A stretch of DNA of 64,000 nucleotides from contig NZ_CP075187.1 of assembly GCF_020510665.1 (NCBI RefSeq), forward strand, positions 3,293,001 to 3,357,000, written 5' to 3'. The notes beneath the pieces are model-generated. The model had not been told where the DNA came from. It was given only the letters and a program-made list of their open reading frames with translations, and did not search any database. The translations under genes and the position numbers were made by a program. The DNA is from Dechloromonas denitrificans (GTDB taxonomy: Bacteria > Pseudomonadota > Gammaproteobacteria > Burkholderiales > Rhodocyclaceae). The first letter of the stretch is position 1; every line of letters begins with the position of its first letter. Of this stretch, positions 8,782 to 18,000 are shown one piece after another.

Positions 8782-9269
8782 CAGTTTTCTACCAGACGCC
8801 GATTGATAAAAGCCCATTCCTCAGCGGTTACCGGTGTAATCGACAAGCGGTTGCCGCGGGCAAGAAGGCGCATGTTAGCAAGTTCCGGACAAGCCCGCAG
8901 TTCGGTCAGCGGCAAATAGCGCGTCTTTTGCACAAAGATGACATCACGCAATAACCAGCGCGGCGAATCGGCTTTGGATTTTGGGTCGAAATACGGGTTG
9001 ACCGCGTCAAACTGGGTTGCATCGGGATAAGGCGCCGAAGCGATCCGGCAAACCCCGGCGATCCCTGGTTCGGCACAGCCCGAATGATAGAAAAACGCCA
9101 GATCACCGACCCGCATCGCATCGCGCATGAAGTTGCGCGCCTGATAGTTTCTGACGCCAAACCACGGAAAGGGAATATTCGGCTCGGCGGCAAGATGATC
9201 AATCGAAACCTCGTCGGGTTCCGATTTCATCAACCAGAACTGCACAGCCGCTTGATCGGGGACTGCCAT
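8781..9269 (-). CDS. EVE domain-containing protein
   Basis: 162-residue protein covering one EVE (PUA-like) domain. Diagnostic segments are FWLMKSEPDEVSID at the N-terminus, WFGVRNYQARNFMRDAMRVGDLAFFYHSG in the middle and NRLSITPVTAEEW near the end. EVE domains bind modified bases or nucleotides; the cellular role of stand-alone proteins of this type is not settled. The start MAVPDQ at 9269 was chosen because family members begin shortly before the YWLMKSEP segment; ATGs at 9293 and 9320 are alternatives. It lies just after the 6S RNA gene on the same strand. Confidence 0.85.
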   Translation of the reverse strand: MAVPDQAAVQFWLMKSEPDEVSIDHLAAEPNIPFPWFGVRNYQARNFMRDAMRVGDLAFFYHSGCAEPGIAGVCRIASAPYPDATQFDAVNPYFDPKSKADSPRWLLRDVIFVQKTRYLPLTELRACPELANMRLLARGNRLSITPVTAEEWAFINRRLVEN

Positions 9270-9302
9270 CGAAAAATCACGAGAAATAGTCATCGCCAGG
9301 CC

Positions 9303-9488
9303 AAAAAAAGGCCCCCGCAAGTGCCGTCAGACCGGCATCCTGAACCGGGGTCCAGAATGGTCGCTTTCCAGCTGCATCAGGAACGCCTGACTGAGAGGCA
9401 CTCACAACAGCAGCGGTATGGTCCGCAACCGATGCCAATTAGCATTGGTTCAAGGAATATATGGTCTTAACAAACACCGCAGGGGACG
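9303..9488 (-). ncRNA. ssrS: 6S RNA
   Basis: About 186-nucleotide gene immediately downstream of zapA, the usual place in proteobacteria. The predicted RNA starts near CCCCTGCGGTGTTTG and ends near CACTTGCGGGGGCC, and these ends pair into a closing stem. Internally it has CCTTGAACC and, on the 3' side, CCGGTTCAGG, which matches the conserved 6S central-bubble halves, plus the TTGTGAGTGCCTC segment common in betaproteobacterial 6S RNAs. A run of seven U follows the closing stem and may end transcription. Exact ends are estimates. 6S RNA sequesters sigma-70 RNA polymerase. Confidence 0.85.
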
Positions 9489-9523
9489 CTCGGCGGGCGG
9501 CGCCGGGGTCAACAGCAAATGAC

Positions 9524-9859
9524 CTAGATGTCCAGTTGCTGCTGGGGCGCAAGCACGGAATCAATTCGTGCTCCCATGTGATCGATTCTACGCTTTGTCT
9601 CGGAAGTATCAACAGATTCCGCATCGCCTTCGACACCACCGGCAGCCTGACCGGCCAGCAGTTCGTGCGCGATGTTGAGCGCAGCCATGACCGCCACGCG
9701 CTCAGCAATGGTGCTTTTGGTGCGCTGGGCGATTTCGCGCATTTTGTTGTCAACCAGGTCGACCGCAGCAAGCAGCGCATCGCGCTCTTCGGCACTGCAG
9801 GCCACGCGATATTCGCGCCCCATGATTTTGACATCGAGGAAATTCGTTTCGGTGCTCAT
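9524..9859 (-). CDS. zapA: Cell division protein ZapA
   Basis: 111-residue FtsZ-ring-associated protein. The N-terminal globular part (LDVKIMGREYRVACSAEERDAL) is the ZapA signature, followed by a long helix expected to form the dimer/tetramer coiled coil. The start MSTETNF at 9859 is preceded by GAGG at suitable distance; an ATG nine bases upstream is possible. The order (coiled-coil gene)-zapA-6S RNA on one strand is a widely conserved proteobacterial neighbourhood. Confidence 0.92.
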   Translation of the reverse strand: MSTETNFLDVKIMGREYRVACSAEERDALLAAVDLVDNKMREIAQRTKSTIAERVAVMAALNIAHELLAGQAAGGVEGDAESVDTSETKRRIDHMGARIDSVLAPQQQLDI

Positions 9860-9860
9860 C

Positions 9861-10058
9861 TCAGACATCCTCGGGCAGCTTGTCGACCAGGCCTTCAAGG
9901 CGCTCTCGCGCCACCGTCATTGTCTGACGCAAGTGGAGACGCTCTGCCTCGGCAGCAGCCATCTGGTTTTTCAGCACCTCGTTCTCGGCACGCAACTGGT
10001 GCACCAGGGCAACCACCTGTTCAATCTTGGCTTCAAGCGCTTCGAGTTCGGTATTCAT
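9861..10058 (-). CDS. Small coiled-coil protein (TIGR02449/ZapB-like)
   Basis: 65-residue, almost entirely helical protein (MNTELEALEAKIEQVVALVHQL ...) with heptad-like leucines and many Glu/Lys/Arg, ending LVDKLPEDV. It matches in size and position the small conserved protein encoded just upstream of zapA in beta- and gammaproteobacteria, similar in kind to ZapB. Its stop lies one base before the chosen zapA start. A role in Z-ring assembly is inference from location. Confidence 0.75.
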   Translation of the reverse strand: MNTELEALEAKIEQVVALVHQLRAENEVLKNQMAAAEAERLHLRQTMTVARERLEGLVDKLPEDV

Positions 10059-10185
10059 GGCGCGAACTATAGAGGGAAAAACGATGCGTGGTCAAGGACT
10101 AAGCCTTTATTCTCAAAGTGGTTTATACGAAATGAGCACGACTTTTATAGTGCGATGCAGCAAGCGCGCATGTAGAATGCGCACC

Positions 10186-10366
10186 GTGTCAGGTGCTGCG
10201 CGCGGATTCTCCAAGTGCAGTTAAACGGGAAAGCGGTGCGTCTCCGATGAGATCAATCCGCTGCTGCCCCCGCAACGGTAAGTGAGTGCGGATGTACCTC
10301 AAGGCCACTGGGTAAAACCTGGGAAGGCGGTACGTCAAGACTTGCGAGCCCGGATACCGGCCTGAA
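10186..10366 (+). promoter_or_regulatory. Cobalamin riboswitch
   Basis: All the hallmark blocks of the B12 riboswitch occur in order: AGGTGCTG near 10191, TTAAACGGGAAAGCGGTG, the B12-box-like GCTGCCCCCGCAACGGTAA (about 10261-10280), CCACTGGG ... CCTGGGAAGGCGG, and GAGCCCGGATACCGGCC at 10347-10362. It precedes btuB by about 120 bases and should repress the whole downstream operon when adenosylcobalamin is plentiful. The 430-base gap from 10058 to 10489 holds this element plus the promoter region; no other gene is seen there. Confidence 0.95.
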
Positions 10367-10488
10367 ACAAATCACGGAATTGCCACGGGGTTGTGGCGCC
10401 AGCTTTATTCGGCCGACCTGTCATCCCTTGCTTTTCCTTTTCAATGCCATTCTGGTTCGCGGGGACGCCTGCCGGAAGAAGGAAGACC

Positions 10489-12669
10489 ATGAATTTTCGA
10501 TTGACCCACACTGCGGCTGTCATCAGCTCGCTTTTCGCGCATCACGCCATTGCCGAACCACTGCGCAGCGACCAGCCGACCGAACTGGAATCGGTCGTTG
10601 TTTCGGCCAGTCGTTTCATGACGCCGCTGGAAAAGGCACCGGGGCAGATCGAGATTGTCCGCCAGGATGAATTGAACAGCCGCAAAAACGACCGATTGAG
10701 CGATGTCGTCAAATACATTCCGAGCCTGACCATCCAACCCGGGCGAGGCACGACCCAATCGACCCAGGCCATGTCATTGCGCGGTATCCCGGACGAACGA
10801 CGGATGCTGGTCATGGTCGACGGCGTACCGGTCAACGACGGTTACGCCGGGAGCGTCAATTTATCCGGCATGCCGACCGAAATACTCCGCCAGGCAGAAG
10901 TCATGGTCGGCCCGATGTCTTCACTCTATGGCGGGACGGCGATGAGCGGCGTGGTGAATTTCACCACCTTGATGCCGAAAGCACCGATGTTCAACGCCAG
11001 TTTTGGTTACGGCGCACCTTTTTCACGTGGGACGGCACCGGAAGACACGCGCCGGATCAGCTTGATGGGCGGCACGCTGTTCGATAATGGCCTGTCGGTC
11101 CTGATTGGCGGCAACTGGATGGCAACCGCCGGCTATCGCAATGAAAATGTCACGGCAACAAGCAGTCCTGGCGCCACCGTCAGCGGTTGGACCCAGACCA
11201 GCAGCAACAAGGGGGTCAATGCTTATCTCGTTGGCAATAAAGGAGCAACGGCCTGGGAAGAAAATGGCGAGTACATCAAACTCGAACAGCGCCTGGGCGG
11301 CCTGAATAAATGGCGCGCCGGCTGGCAGCGCCAAGCTTATGAATACTCGAACAGCACCCCGGAAAGCTATCTCAGAAACAGCAATGGCACGACAAACTGG
11401 AACGGATGTACGCCGACAACAGCCATCTGTTCGACCTGGATGGCCAGCCCGGGCGCTTATGAACGGCAGATCTACTCGCTAGGCGGCGATATCGAAACGC
11501 TGGGCGGATTGCTCAAGATCAGTGCCGCCTATATTGATGTCAGCAGCAATTATTTCATCACCCCCAGCACCAGCCGGATCAGCGACTCTCCCGCCCGCAG
11601 CGAATTGCTTGATGCTTACTGGACACGTCAGCTGGATCGCCACGGCATCACGCTGGGGAGCGCATGGCGCCACGACCGGGCAAACAACAGCGAATACACG
11701 CTGAGTAACTGGCACGATGCATCAAGCCGGGGCAATCTCTACGCCAACGTCAGTGGAGAAACCAATTCTCTCGGCCTGTATGCTCAGGATGAATGGCAAC
11801 TGAGCGATCGCCTGCTCGCGCATCTCGGCTTGCGTTACGACTACTGGAAAAATTCGAACGGTCATATCGAGACCCCGGGCTGGACCAGCGGCAATATCTA
11901 CAAAAACTACGCCAGCCGGACGGCTGAAGCCTGGAACCCAAAGCTGGCCCTGCGCTTTGAAGTCAATTCGGCCCTTGCCCTGCGCACGTCATACGGTTCT
12001 GCCTTCCGCGCGCCCTCCGTCTACGAGCTTTATCGTAGCGGCAAGATCGGTACGACAACCTACACGGCCAATCCGCTGCTCAAGCCAGAAACCGTCACAA
12101 CGCTGGATATCGGTGCAGACTTCAAGCCCTGGCAAGGAGGCGAGCTCAAGTTCACTGCCTTCAGCAACCGGATGGATGACCTGATCTACACACAAGGCAG
12201 CGGAACGACGCGTAACCGGATCAATGCGGAAGAGGCCACCAGCCAGGGCTTCGTCGTCGGCATGACGCAAAAAATCGGCGACTCGACCCGTCTGATGGCC
12301 TCTTATACGATGACTGATTCCGAAGTACGGCGGAATAGCCAATCGCGCATCAGCCAGGGCAAGAAAATCGCTTATTTGCCACAACATCAGGCAACACTCG
12401 GCTTTGACACCAGCTTCGGCCCATGGACGCTGGGCAGCAACCTGCGCTACGCCAGCAAGCAATACTCGACTGATGACAACAGCGATTTCGCCGGTAACGT
12501 TTTCCAGTCCTACGATGCCTACACCGTCGTCGACAGCCGTATTGCCTACCGCATCGACAAGCACATCACCGCATCGCTGGCGATCGACAACCTGCTCGAC
12601 CGTGAGTATTACTCGTACTATGCCGCACCCCGGCGCAACTGGTTTGCCGCGGTCAACTACGCTTACTGA
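10489..12669 (+). CDS. btuB: TonB-dependent outer-membrane receptor, probable cobalamin/corrinoid receptor BtuB
   Basis: 726-residue receptor. The start MNFRLTHTAAV at 10489 follows AGGAAG and gives a signal peptide ending about AHHAIA. A TonB-box-like ESVVVSA stretch follows near residues 34-40, then a plug domain (DVVKYIPSLTIQPG, TQAMSLRGIPDERRMLVMVDGVPVN) and a beta-barrel ending in the aromatic NYAY. The upstream cobalamin riboswitch and the downstream btuCD and cobO genes make a corrinoid the likely ligand; a related tetrapyrrole cannot be excluded given the chelatase-like gene in the same operon. Confidence 0.88.
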   Translation: MNFRLTHTAAVISSLFAHHAIAEPLRSDQPTELESVVVSASRFMTPLEKAPGQIEIVRQDELNSRKNDRLSDVVKYIPSLTIQPGRGTTQSTQAMSLRGIPDERRMLVMVDGVPVNDGYAGSVNLSGMPTEILRQAEVMVGPMSSLYGGTAMSGVVNFTTLMPKAPMFNASFGYGAPFSRGTAPEDTRRISLMGGTLFDNGLSVLIGGNWMATAGYRNENVTATSSPGATVSGWTQTSSNKGVNAYLVGNKGATAWEENGEYIKLEQRLGGLNKWRAGWQRQAYEYSNSTPESYLRNSNGTTNWNGCTPTTAICSTWMASPGAYERQIYSLGGDIETLGGLLKISAAYIDVSSNYFITPSTSRISDSPARSELLDAYWTRQLDRHGITLGSAWRHDRANNSEYTLSNWHDASSRGNLYANVSGETNSLGLYAQDEWQLSDRLLAHLGLRYDYWKNSNGHIETPGWTSGNIYKNYASRTAEAWNPKLALRFEVNSALALRTSYGSAFRAPSVYELYRSGKIGTTTYTANPLLKPETVTTLDIGADFKPWQGGELKFTAFSNRMDDLIYTQGSGTTRNRINAEEATSQGFVVGMTQKIGDSTRLMASYTMTDSEVRRNSQSRISQGKKIAYLPQHQATLGFDTSFGPWTLGSNLRYASKQYSTDDNSDFAGNVFQSYDAYTVVDSRIAYRIDKHITASLAIDNLLDREYYSYYAAPRRNWFAAVNYAY

Positions 12670-12672
12670 ACC

Positions 12673-13650
12673 ATGCCCTCCAGCCGCCGCGCCCTGCTGA
12701 TCCTCGCCTGTCTCTGCCTGCTCGTCCTGGCCAGTTTCGCACTGGCCCTGACGGTCGGCAGCTTCAAGGTTTCGATCGGTGAAGTGTGGGCGGCCCTGCT
12801 CGGGCAGGAAGGCGGCGCCGGCGATGTCGTGCTGCAGCTTCGGTTGCCGCGCGCGATTGCCGGTTTTGCCTGCGGCGGCCTGCTGGCACTGGCCGGGGCG
12901 CTGATGCAGGTATTGCTGCGCAATCCGCTGGCCGATCCTTACGTCCTGGGAATTTCCGGCGGCGCCGGTGCCGGGGCAATGTTCGCCATCATTCTCGGCT
13001 TGCCGGCCCTCGGCATTGACGGGCTGGCTTTTGCCGGTGCGCTCGGCGCCATGCTGCTGGTTTTTGGTCTGGCGCACGGCGACGGCAGCTGGACGCAGAC
13101 ACGCCTGCTGCTCACCGGTGTCATCGTTGCCGCCGGCTGCGGTGCGCTGGTCGCCTTGATGCTGGCCATCGCACCGGAGCACAAGCTGCGCGGCATGCTT
13201 TTCTGGCTGATGGGCGATCTCGGCCAAAGCGCTCAGTGGTGGCCGGCCCTGAGCGCACTGGGCCTGGCATTGATACTGGCCATGCCCTTCGCCCGCGAAC
13301 TGAATATGCTGGCACGCGGCCAGATGCAGGCCCAGGCGCTGGGTGTCGCGGTCGACCGCTTGCGCTATGCCATTTATCTGCTCGCCTCACTGGCCACCGC
13401 AGCATCTGTGACGACAGCGGGTTCGATCGGCTTTGTCGGCCTGATCGTTCCCCACCTCGTCCGCCTCGCCACCGGCAACGACCAGCGACTGCTGCTACCG
13501 GCTTCGGTTCTGGCCGGCGGCTCGCTGCTGGTTCTGGCCGACACGCTGGCCCGGACGATCATCGCCCCACAACAACTCCCGGTCGGCGTACTCACCGCAC
13601 TGATCGGCGTCCCGATCTTCCTGGTCATCCTGTCGAGGCAGCCGAAATGA
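12673..13650 (+). CDS. btuC: FecCD-family ABC permease, BtuC-like
   Basis: 325-residue inner-membrane permease of the FecCD/BtuC family. Typical segments are RLPRAIAGFACGGLLALAGALMQVLLRNPLADPYVLGISGGAG (residues about 55-100) and GSIGFVGLIVPHLVRLATGNDQRLLLP near residue 260. It should form the transmembrane dimer of a vitamin B12 ABC importer with the next gene's ATPase, with which it overlaps by ATGA. No binding protein (btuF) is seen in this operon, so that component must be encoded elsewhere or replaced. Confidence 0.92.
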   Translation: MPSSRRALLILACLCLLVLASFALALTVGSFKVSIGEVWAALLGQEGGAGDVVLQLRLPRAIAGFACGGLLALAGALMQVLLRNPLADPYVLGISGGAGAGAMFAIILGLPALGIDGLAFAGALGAMLLVFGLAHGDGSWTQTRLLLTGVIVAAGCGALVALMLAIAPEHKLRGMLFWLMGDLGQSAQWWPALSALGLALILAMPFARELNMLARGQMQAQALGVAVDRLRYAIYLLASLATAASVTTAGSIGFVGLIVPHLVRLATGNDQRLLLPASVLAGGSLLVLADTLARTIIAPQQLPVGVLTALIGVPIFLVILSRQPK

Positions 13651-14420
13651 GCGGCCCCCTGCTCGAAACACGCCAGTTGGCCGTCGACGTCGGTGGCAAA
13701 CGGGTCATCGACCGGCTCGACCTGAGCCTGCATGCCGGCGAACGGCTGGCCATTCTGGGGCGCAACGGTGCCGGCAAATCAACCTTGCTGTCGACATTGG
13801 CCGGCTTGCGTCCAAGCAGTGCCGGCGTAGTGATTCTCGATGCCGAAGACCTTGCGCTGACCCCGCCGCACCAGGCAGCCCTGCGCCGGGCCTGGCTTGG
13901 CCAGTTCCAGTCCGACCCGTTTGGCTCGACGGTCCTGGAAACAACGCTGACCGGCCGCCACCCGCACCTTGGCCGCTGGGCCTGGGAAAGCCGGCAGGAT
14001 GCTGAAATCGCCCGTGCTGCGCTGCAATCGGTCGGCCTCGACGGCATGGAAACCCGGCAGATTCACACCTTGTCAGGTGGCGAACGCCAGCGCCTGGCGA
14101 TTGCCACGCTGCTTACTCAGGCCGCGCCGCTGTACCTGCTCGACGAGCCGCTCTCGCACCTCGACCTCAATCACCAGATGGCTGTCCTCGAACTGTTTGC
14201 GGAGACCGCGCGCAACGACGGGGCGGGCGTCATCATGGTGCTGCACGACCCGGCACTGGCTCATCGCTTCTGTGATCGCGCCTTGCTGGTGCATGGCGAC
14301 GGCCGCACCGAGGTTGGCACGGTCGACACCATCCTGACGGCAGAAAAGCTGTCCCAACTTTATGGCTATGGCCTGCGTCAGCTTGAAGACCGCGGCCGTC
14401 GCTGTTTCATTCCGGAGTAA
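13647..14420 (+). CDS. btuD: ABC transporter ATP-binding protein, BtuD-like
   Basis: 257-residue ATPase. Walker A is GRNGAGKST at residues 38-46, the signature LSGGERQRLAIA and the Walker B LYLLDEP follow in the second half, and an H-loop histidine lies in VLHDPAL. The start at 13647 overlaps the btuC stop; a longer frame opening at 13236 is only a read-through of another frame inside btuC. With BtuC it should energise corrinoid import into the cytoplasm. Confidence 0.92.
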   Translation: MSGPLLETRQLAVDVGGKRVIDRLDLSLHAGERLAILGRNGAGKSTLLSTLAGLRPSSAGVVILDAEDLALTPPHQAALRRAWLGQFQSDPFGSTVLETTLTGRHPHLGRWAWESRQDAEIARAALQSVGLDGMETRQIHTLSGGERQRLAIATLLTQAAPLYLLDEPLSHLDLNHQMAVLELFAETARNDGAGVIMVLHDPALAHRFCDRALLVHGDGRTEVGTVDTILTAEKLSQLYGYGLRQLEDRGRRCFIPE

Positions 14421-14425
14421 GACCC

Positions 14426-15016
14426 ATGGCTGTCACCCACGAAGAACGCATGCAGAAAAAGAAGGCCGTGATCGATGAAAAGATCGCCGGCGCCCAGGAA
14501 GAGCGCGGCGTACTGCTGATCAATACCGGTAACGGCAAGGGCAAATCGTCGGCCGCCTTCGGCGTCGTCGCCCGCGCTCTCGGCCACGGCCTGAAAGTGG
14601 GTGTCGTGCAGTTCGTCAAGGGACGTTCGGATACTGGCGAGGAAGCCTTTTTCCGCCAGCAGGCCAATGTCGCCTGGCATGTCGGCGGCGAAGGTTTCAC
14701 CTGGGAAACCCAGGACAAGGAGCGCGACGCCAAAGCCGCGCAAGCCGCCTGGGAAGTGGCTTGCGGCCATTTGAACAATCCGGACATCGGCCTCGTCGTA
14801 CTCGACGAAATGACCTACGCCTTCAAATACGGCTGGCTCGATCTCGACAGCGTGATCGCCAAACTGCTTGCCCGACCGCTGATGCAGCACGTCATCATCA
14901 CCGGCCGCGCCGCCCCCGAGGCACTGCGTGAAGCAGCCGATACGGTCAGCGACATCGGTAACGAAAAACATGCGTTCAAAGCGGGCATCAAGGCGATGCC
15001 GGGACTCGACTGGTAA
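14426..15016 (+). CDS. cobO: Cob(I)yrinic acid a,c-diamide adenosyltransferase (CobO/BtuR)
   Basis: 196-residue enzyme that transfers the adenosyl group from ATP to the cobalt of corrinoids. The P-loop NTGNGKGKSSAAFG lies near residues 33-46; GVVQFVKG and VVLDEMTYAFKYGWLD are further family blocks, and the C-terminus is DIGNEKHAFKAGIKAMPGLDW-like. It begins five bases after btuD and so belongs to the riboswitch operon, where it can process imported or newly made corrinoids. Confidence 0.94.
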   Translation: MAVTHEERMQKKKAVIDEKIAGAQEERGVLLINTGNGKGKSSAAFGVVARALGHGLKVGVVQFVKGRSDTGEEAFFRQQANVAWHVGGEGFTWETQDKERDAKAAQAAWEVACGHLNNPDIGLVVLDEMTYAFKYGWLDLDSVIAKLLARPLMQHVIITGRAAPEALREAADTVSDIGNEKHAFKAGIKAMPGLDW

Positions 15017-15048
15017 ACCGGCCACCTTCGTCCGGAAACACACAGTCA

Positions 15049-18000
15049 ATGACACGTTTTTCTTGCCGCTGGCAACACCATGCCCTGGCACTTCTATGTG
15101 CTGCCGGCATGGTTTCGGCGCAGGCCGCAACCTTGTTCGCCGTAGTCACCGAGCGTGCCGCTCCTACCGCGATCGATGCTGCTCACCGGCATCTCGCCAG
15201 CCATCCGGGTGACCGCATCATGTTGCGTACGCCGGCCCAGTTGATGGCTGCCGACGAGAAACAGCTTGGCCAATGGCTGAGCAAGGCCGACAGCGTATTG
15301 GCCGTTTCGGTTTTCGGCGACCCGGCCCGCCGCCTGAAGGACGCACTGGGCCGTCATGCAAGGCCACAAACACCCGTACTGGCGATGAACGGCGAAGCCA
15401 GCCTGAACCTGATGAGCCGCGACAACGAAGGCTCCTTGGCCGCCTTTCCAGCCGAAACCCTGCGCCAACTGGCCTTGGAAAACCCGCCCGAATCAGCGTT
15501 GACCGCAGCAAGCAAGCAGCCGACCGCACGCCACTGGCTGGCCGCCCGTCAAATCTGGCAAGCCGGCGGCAGCGACAACACGCAGGCCCTGTTCGCCCAT
15601 CTGCTCGCCCCACAACAGCCTTTACCGGCCATCAAGCCGGAACCGACACTGCGCCTGCGTGTCGGCCAGCGGGAATTGAGCGATGCTGCGGCCTGGGGCA
15701 AGGCCAGCCAGCTCGGACTCAAAGCCGAGCCAACCGTCGTCGTCCTCGACCTGGCCAACATGGATGGCGGCCCGCCCGCCGCACTCTGCCGGCAGATCGA
15801 AGCCAACGGCCAAGCCTGTGTCCAGGTGCTGACACGCTGGGGCGGTGCCTCGCGCGAAGCGCTCGAACGCCTGCCCGAATTGATCGCCCCGGCCCGGGCG
15901 GCGGCGCTGGTCGTGCTGCAGGATTTCGTCGTCGGTGCCGCCGAAGGGCGCGAAGCCGTCGGCGAAGCATTCAAGAAACTCGACGTGCCGGTCTTCAAGG
16001 CGATTCGCCTGAACGAGCGTACGACCACCCAATGGCGCTTGTCGCCGGATGGCCTGCCGGCCGATTCGGTGCAGTATCGCGTCGCGCTGCCCGAGTTGCA
16101 GGGCATCGGCCAGCCCATCGTCGTCTCGGCGCTCGGCGCGGCGCGGCCGGACAAGCTGACCGGCATCGAAAGCCGGCCGCCGGTTGTGCTGGCCGCCGAG
16201 GTCGACCGCCTGGCGGCGCGCGTCGGCCGCTGGCTGGCGCTGCGGGGCAAGGCCAACCGCGACAAGCGGGTCGCGGTGATCTATTACAACCACCCGCCGG
16301 GGCGGCAGAACATCGGCGCCGACAATCTCGACGTGCCCGCCTCGTTGTTCGACATGCTGCACGCGCTGAAACGCGCCGGCTATACGGTCGGCGAGCTGCC
16401 GGCCTCGCCCGAAGCCCTGCTCGACCGGATCATGGCGCACGGCGTCAACCTGCCGGAAGACCGCGCGGCACTGAAGGAATTGAGTGCTGCGGTCGACGGG
16501 GTCAAAACCGCCGATTACGCTCGCTGGTTTGCCTCGCTACCGGCCCGGGTGCAGGGTGAAATGACCGCCGGCCCGCTCGGCCGCCTGCAGGCCGAAGTAC
16601 TCGAAGCCGAGCAGGCCAACGAAAAAGCAGTCGGCCGCAAACGGGTCGATGCGGTGCTGAAGGAACTGCACCATCTGGTCGAAGGTGCCGACCATCCGAA
16701 ACGCAACGTTGCAATCCGCGACCTGAAAGCCCTGGAAGCCGGCTATCTCGCCTGCCTGGCCGATAAATCCACCCGCCGTTGTGCGACGCTGGCGCCACTC
16801 AGCCGGCGCCTGAGCGGCTACGGCATCGAAGGCCTCAAGGGCTGGGGCACCGTGCCGGGCAAGGTGATGGTCGAAGGCGGCCGCCTGCTGGTGCCGGGCA
16901 TGACCTTCGGCAACGTCTTCATCGGGCCGCAGCCGCCGCGCGGCTGGGAAGTCGATGAGGAACTGCTGCACGCCAACACCAGCGTTACGCCGCCGCACCA
17001 GTACCTCGCTTTCTACCACTGGCTGCGCGACCGCTTCCAGGCCGATGCCGTGGTCCACGTCGGGCGCCATTCGACTTACGAATTCCTGCCCGGCAAAGCA
17101 GTCGGCCTGGCCGCCGACGACTACCCGAGCCTGATCGCCGCCGATCTGCCCGGCATCTATCCCTACATCGTCGATGGCGTCGGCGAAGGCACCCAGGCCA
17201 AGCGCCGCGGCCTGGCCGTGATGGTCGACCACCTGACCCCGCCGCTCGCCGCAACACCGCTCTACGACCAGTTGCTGGCCCTGCGCCAGATTGTCGAAAG
17301 CTACGAAGCCGCCTCCTCCGAGTCGCTCAAGGCACAAGCCGCCCGCACCATGCGCCAGCAGGTCGTCGCACTCAACCTCAAGGCCGAGCTGGAAGCCTCG
17401 ATGGCCGATGTGCTGGCGGTGCGCGGCATCGGCTTCGAGGCGGCCGACGATGACCTGCTGGCGCACGAAGTCGGCCACTACCTGACCAAGCTGCAGGAAA
17501 AGTTCATGCCCTACGGCCTGCACATTTTCGGGCGCAACTGGAGCCAGCAAGCACTCGATCTGATGCTCGGTTCAATGAAGCAGGGCGGCATCGATGATCC
17601 GGAAATCAGCCGCAAGCTGGCCGATTCGCCCCGCCTCGAAATGCTCGGCCTGCTAGCCGGGCTGGACGGTCGCTACATCCCGCCGGGCAAGGGCAACGAC
17701 CCGCTGCGCTCGCCCGATTCGTTGCCAACCGGGCGCAATTTCCACGCCGTCGATGGCGATATCCTGCCGACCAAAATCGGTTACCAGCTCGGCGAAAAAC
17801 TGGCCCAGAAGTCGGTCGACCGCGCCGGAAAGAACGATCAGGGCTCCGAGGGCATCATCCTCTGGGCCTCCGATGCCGTACGCGACGAAGGCGTCATGGT
17901 GGCCTTCGCGCTGGCCATGATGGGCGCCGAGCCAGTGTGGAACGCCCGCGGCATCGTCACCGACGTTCGCCTCAAGCCGGGCGTCGTGCGGCGCGACGTT

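Noticed and set aside
11989..13227. 412-codon minus-strand open frame opposite btuB/btuC
   Set aside because: Antisense shadow across two genuine genes, without family motifs.
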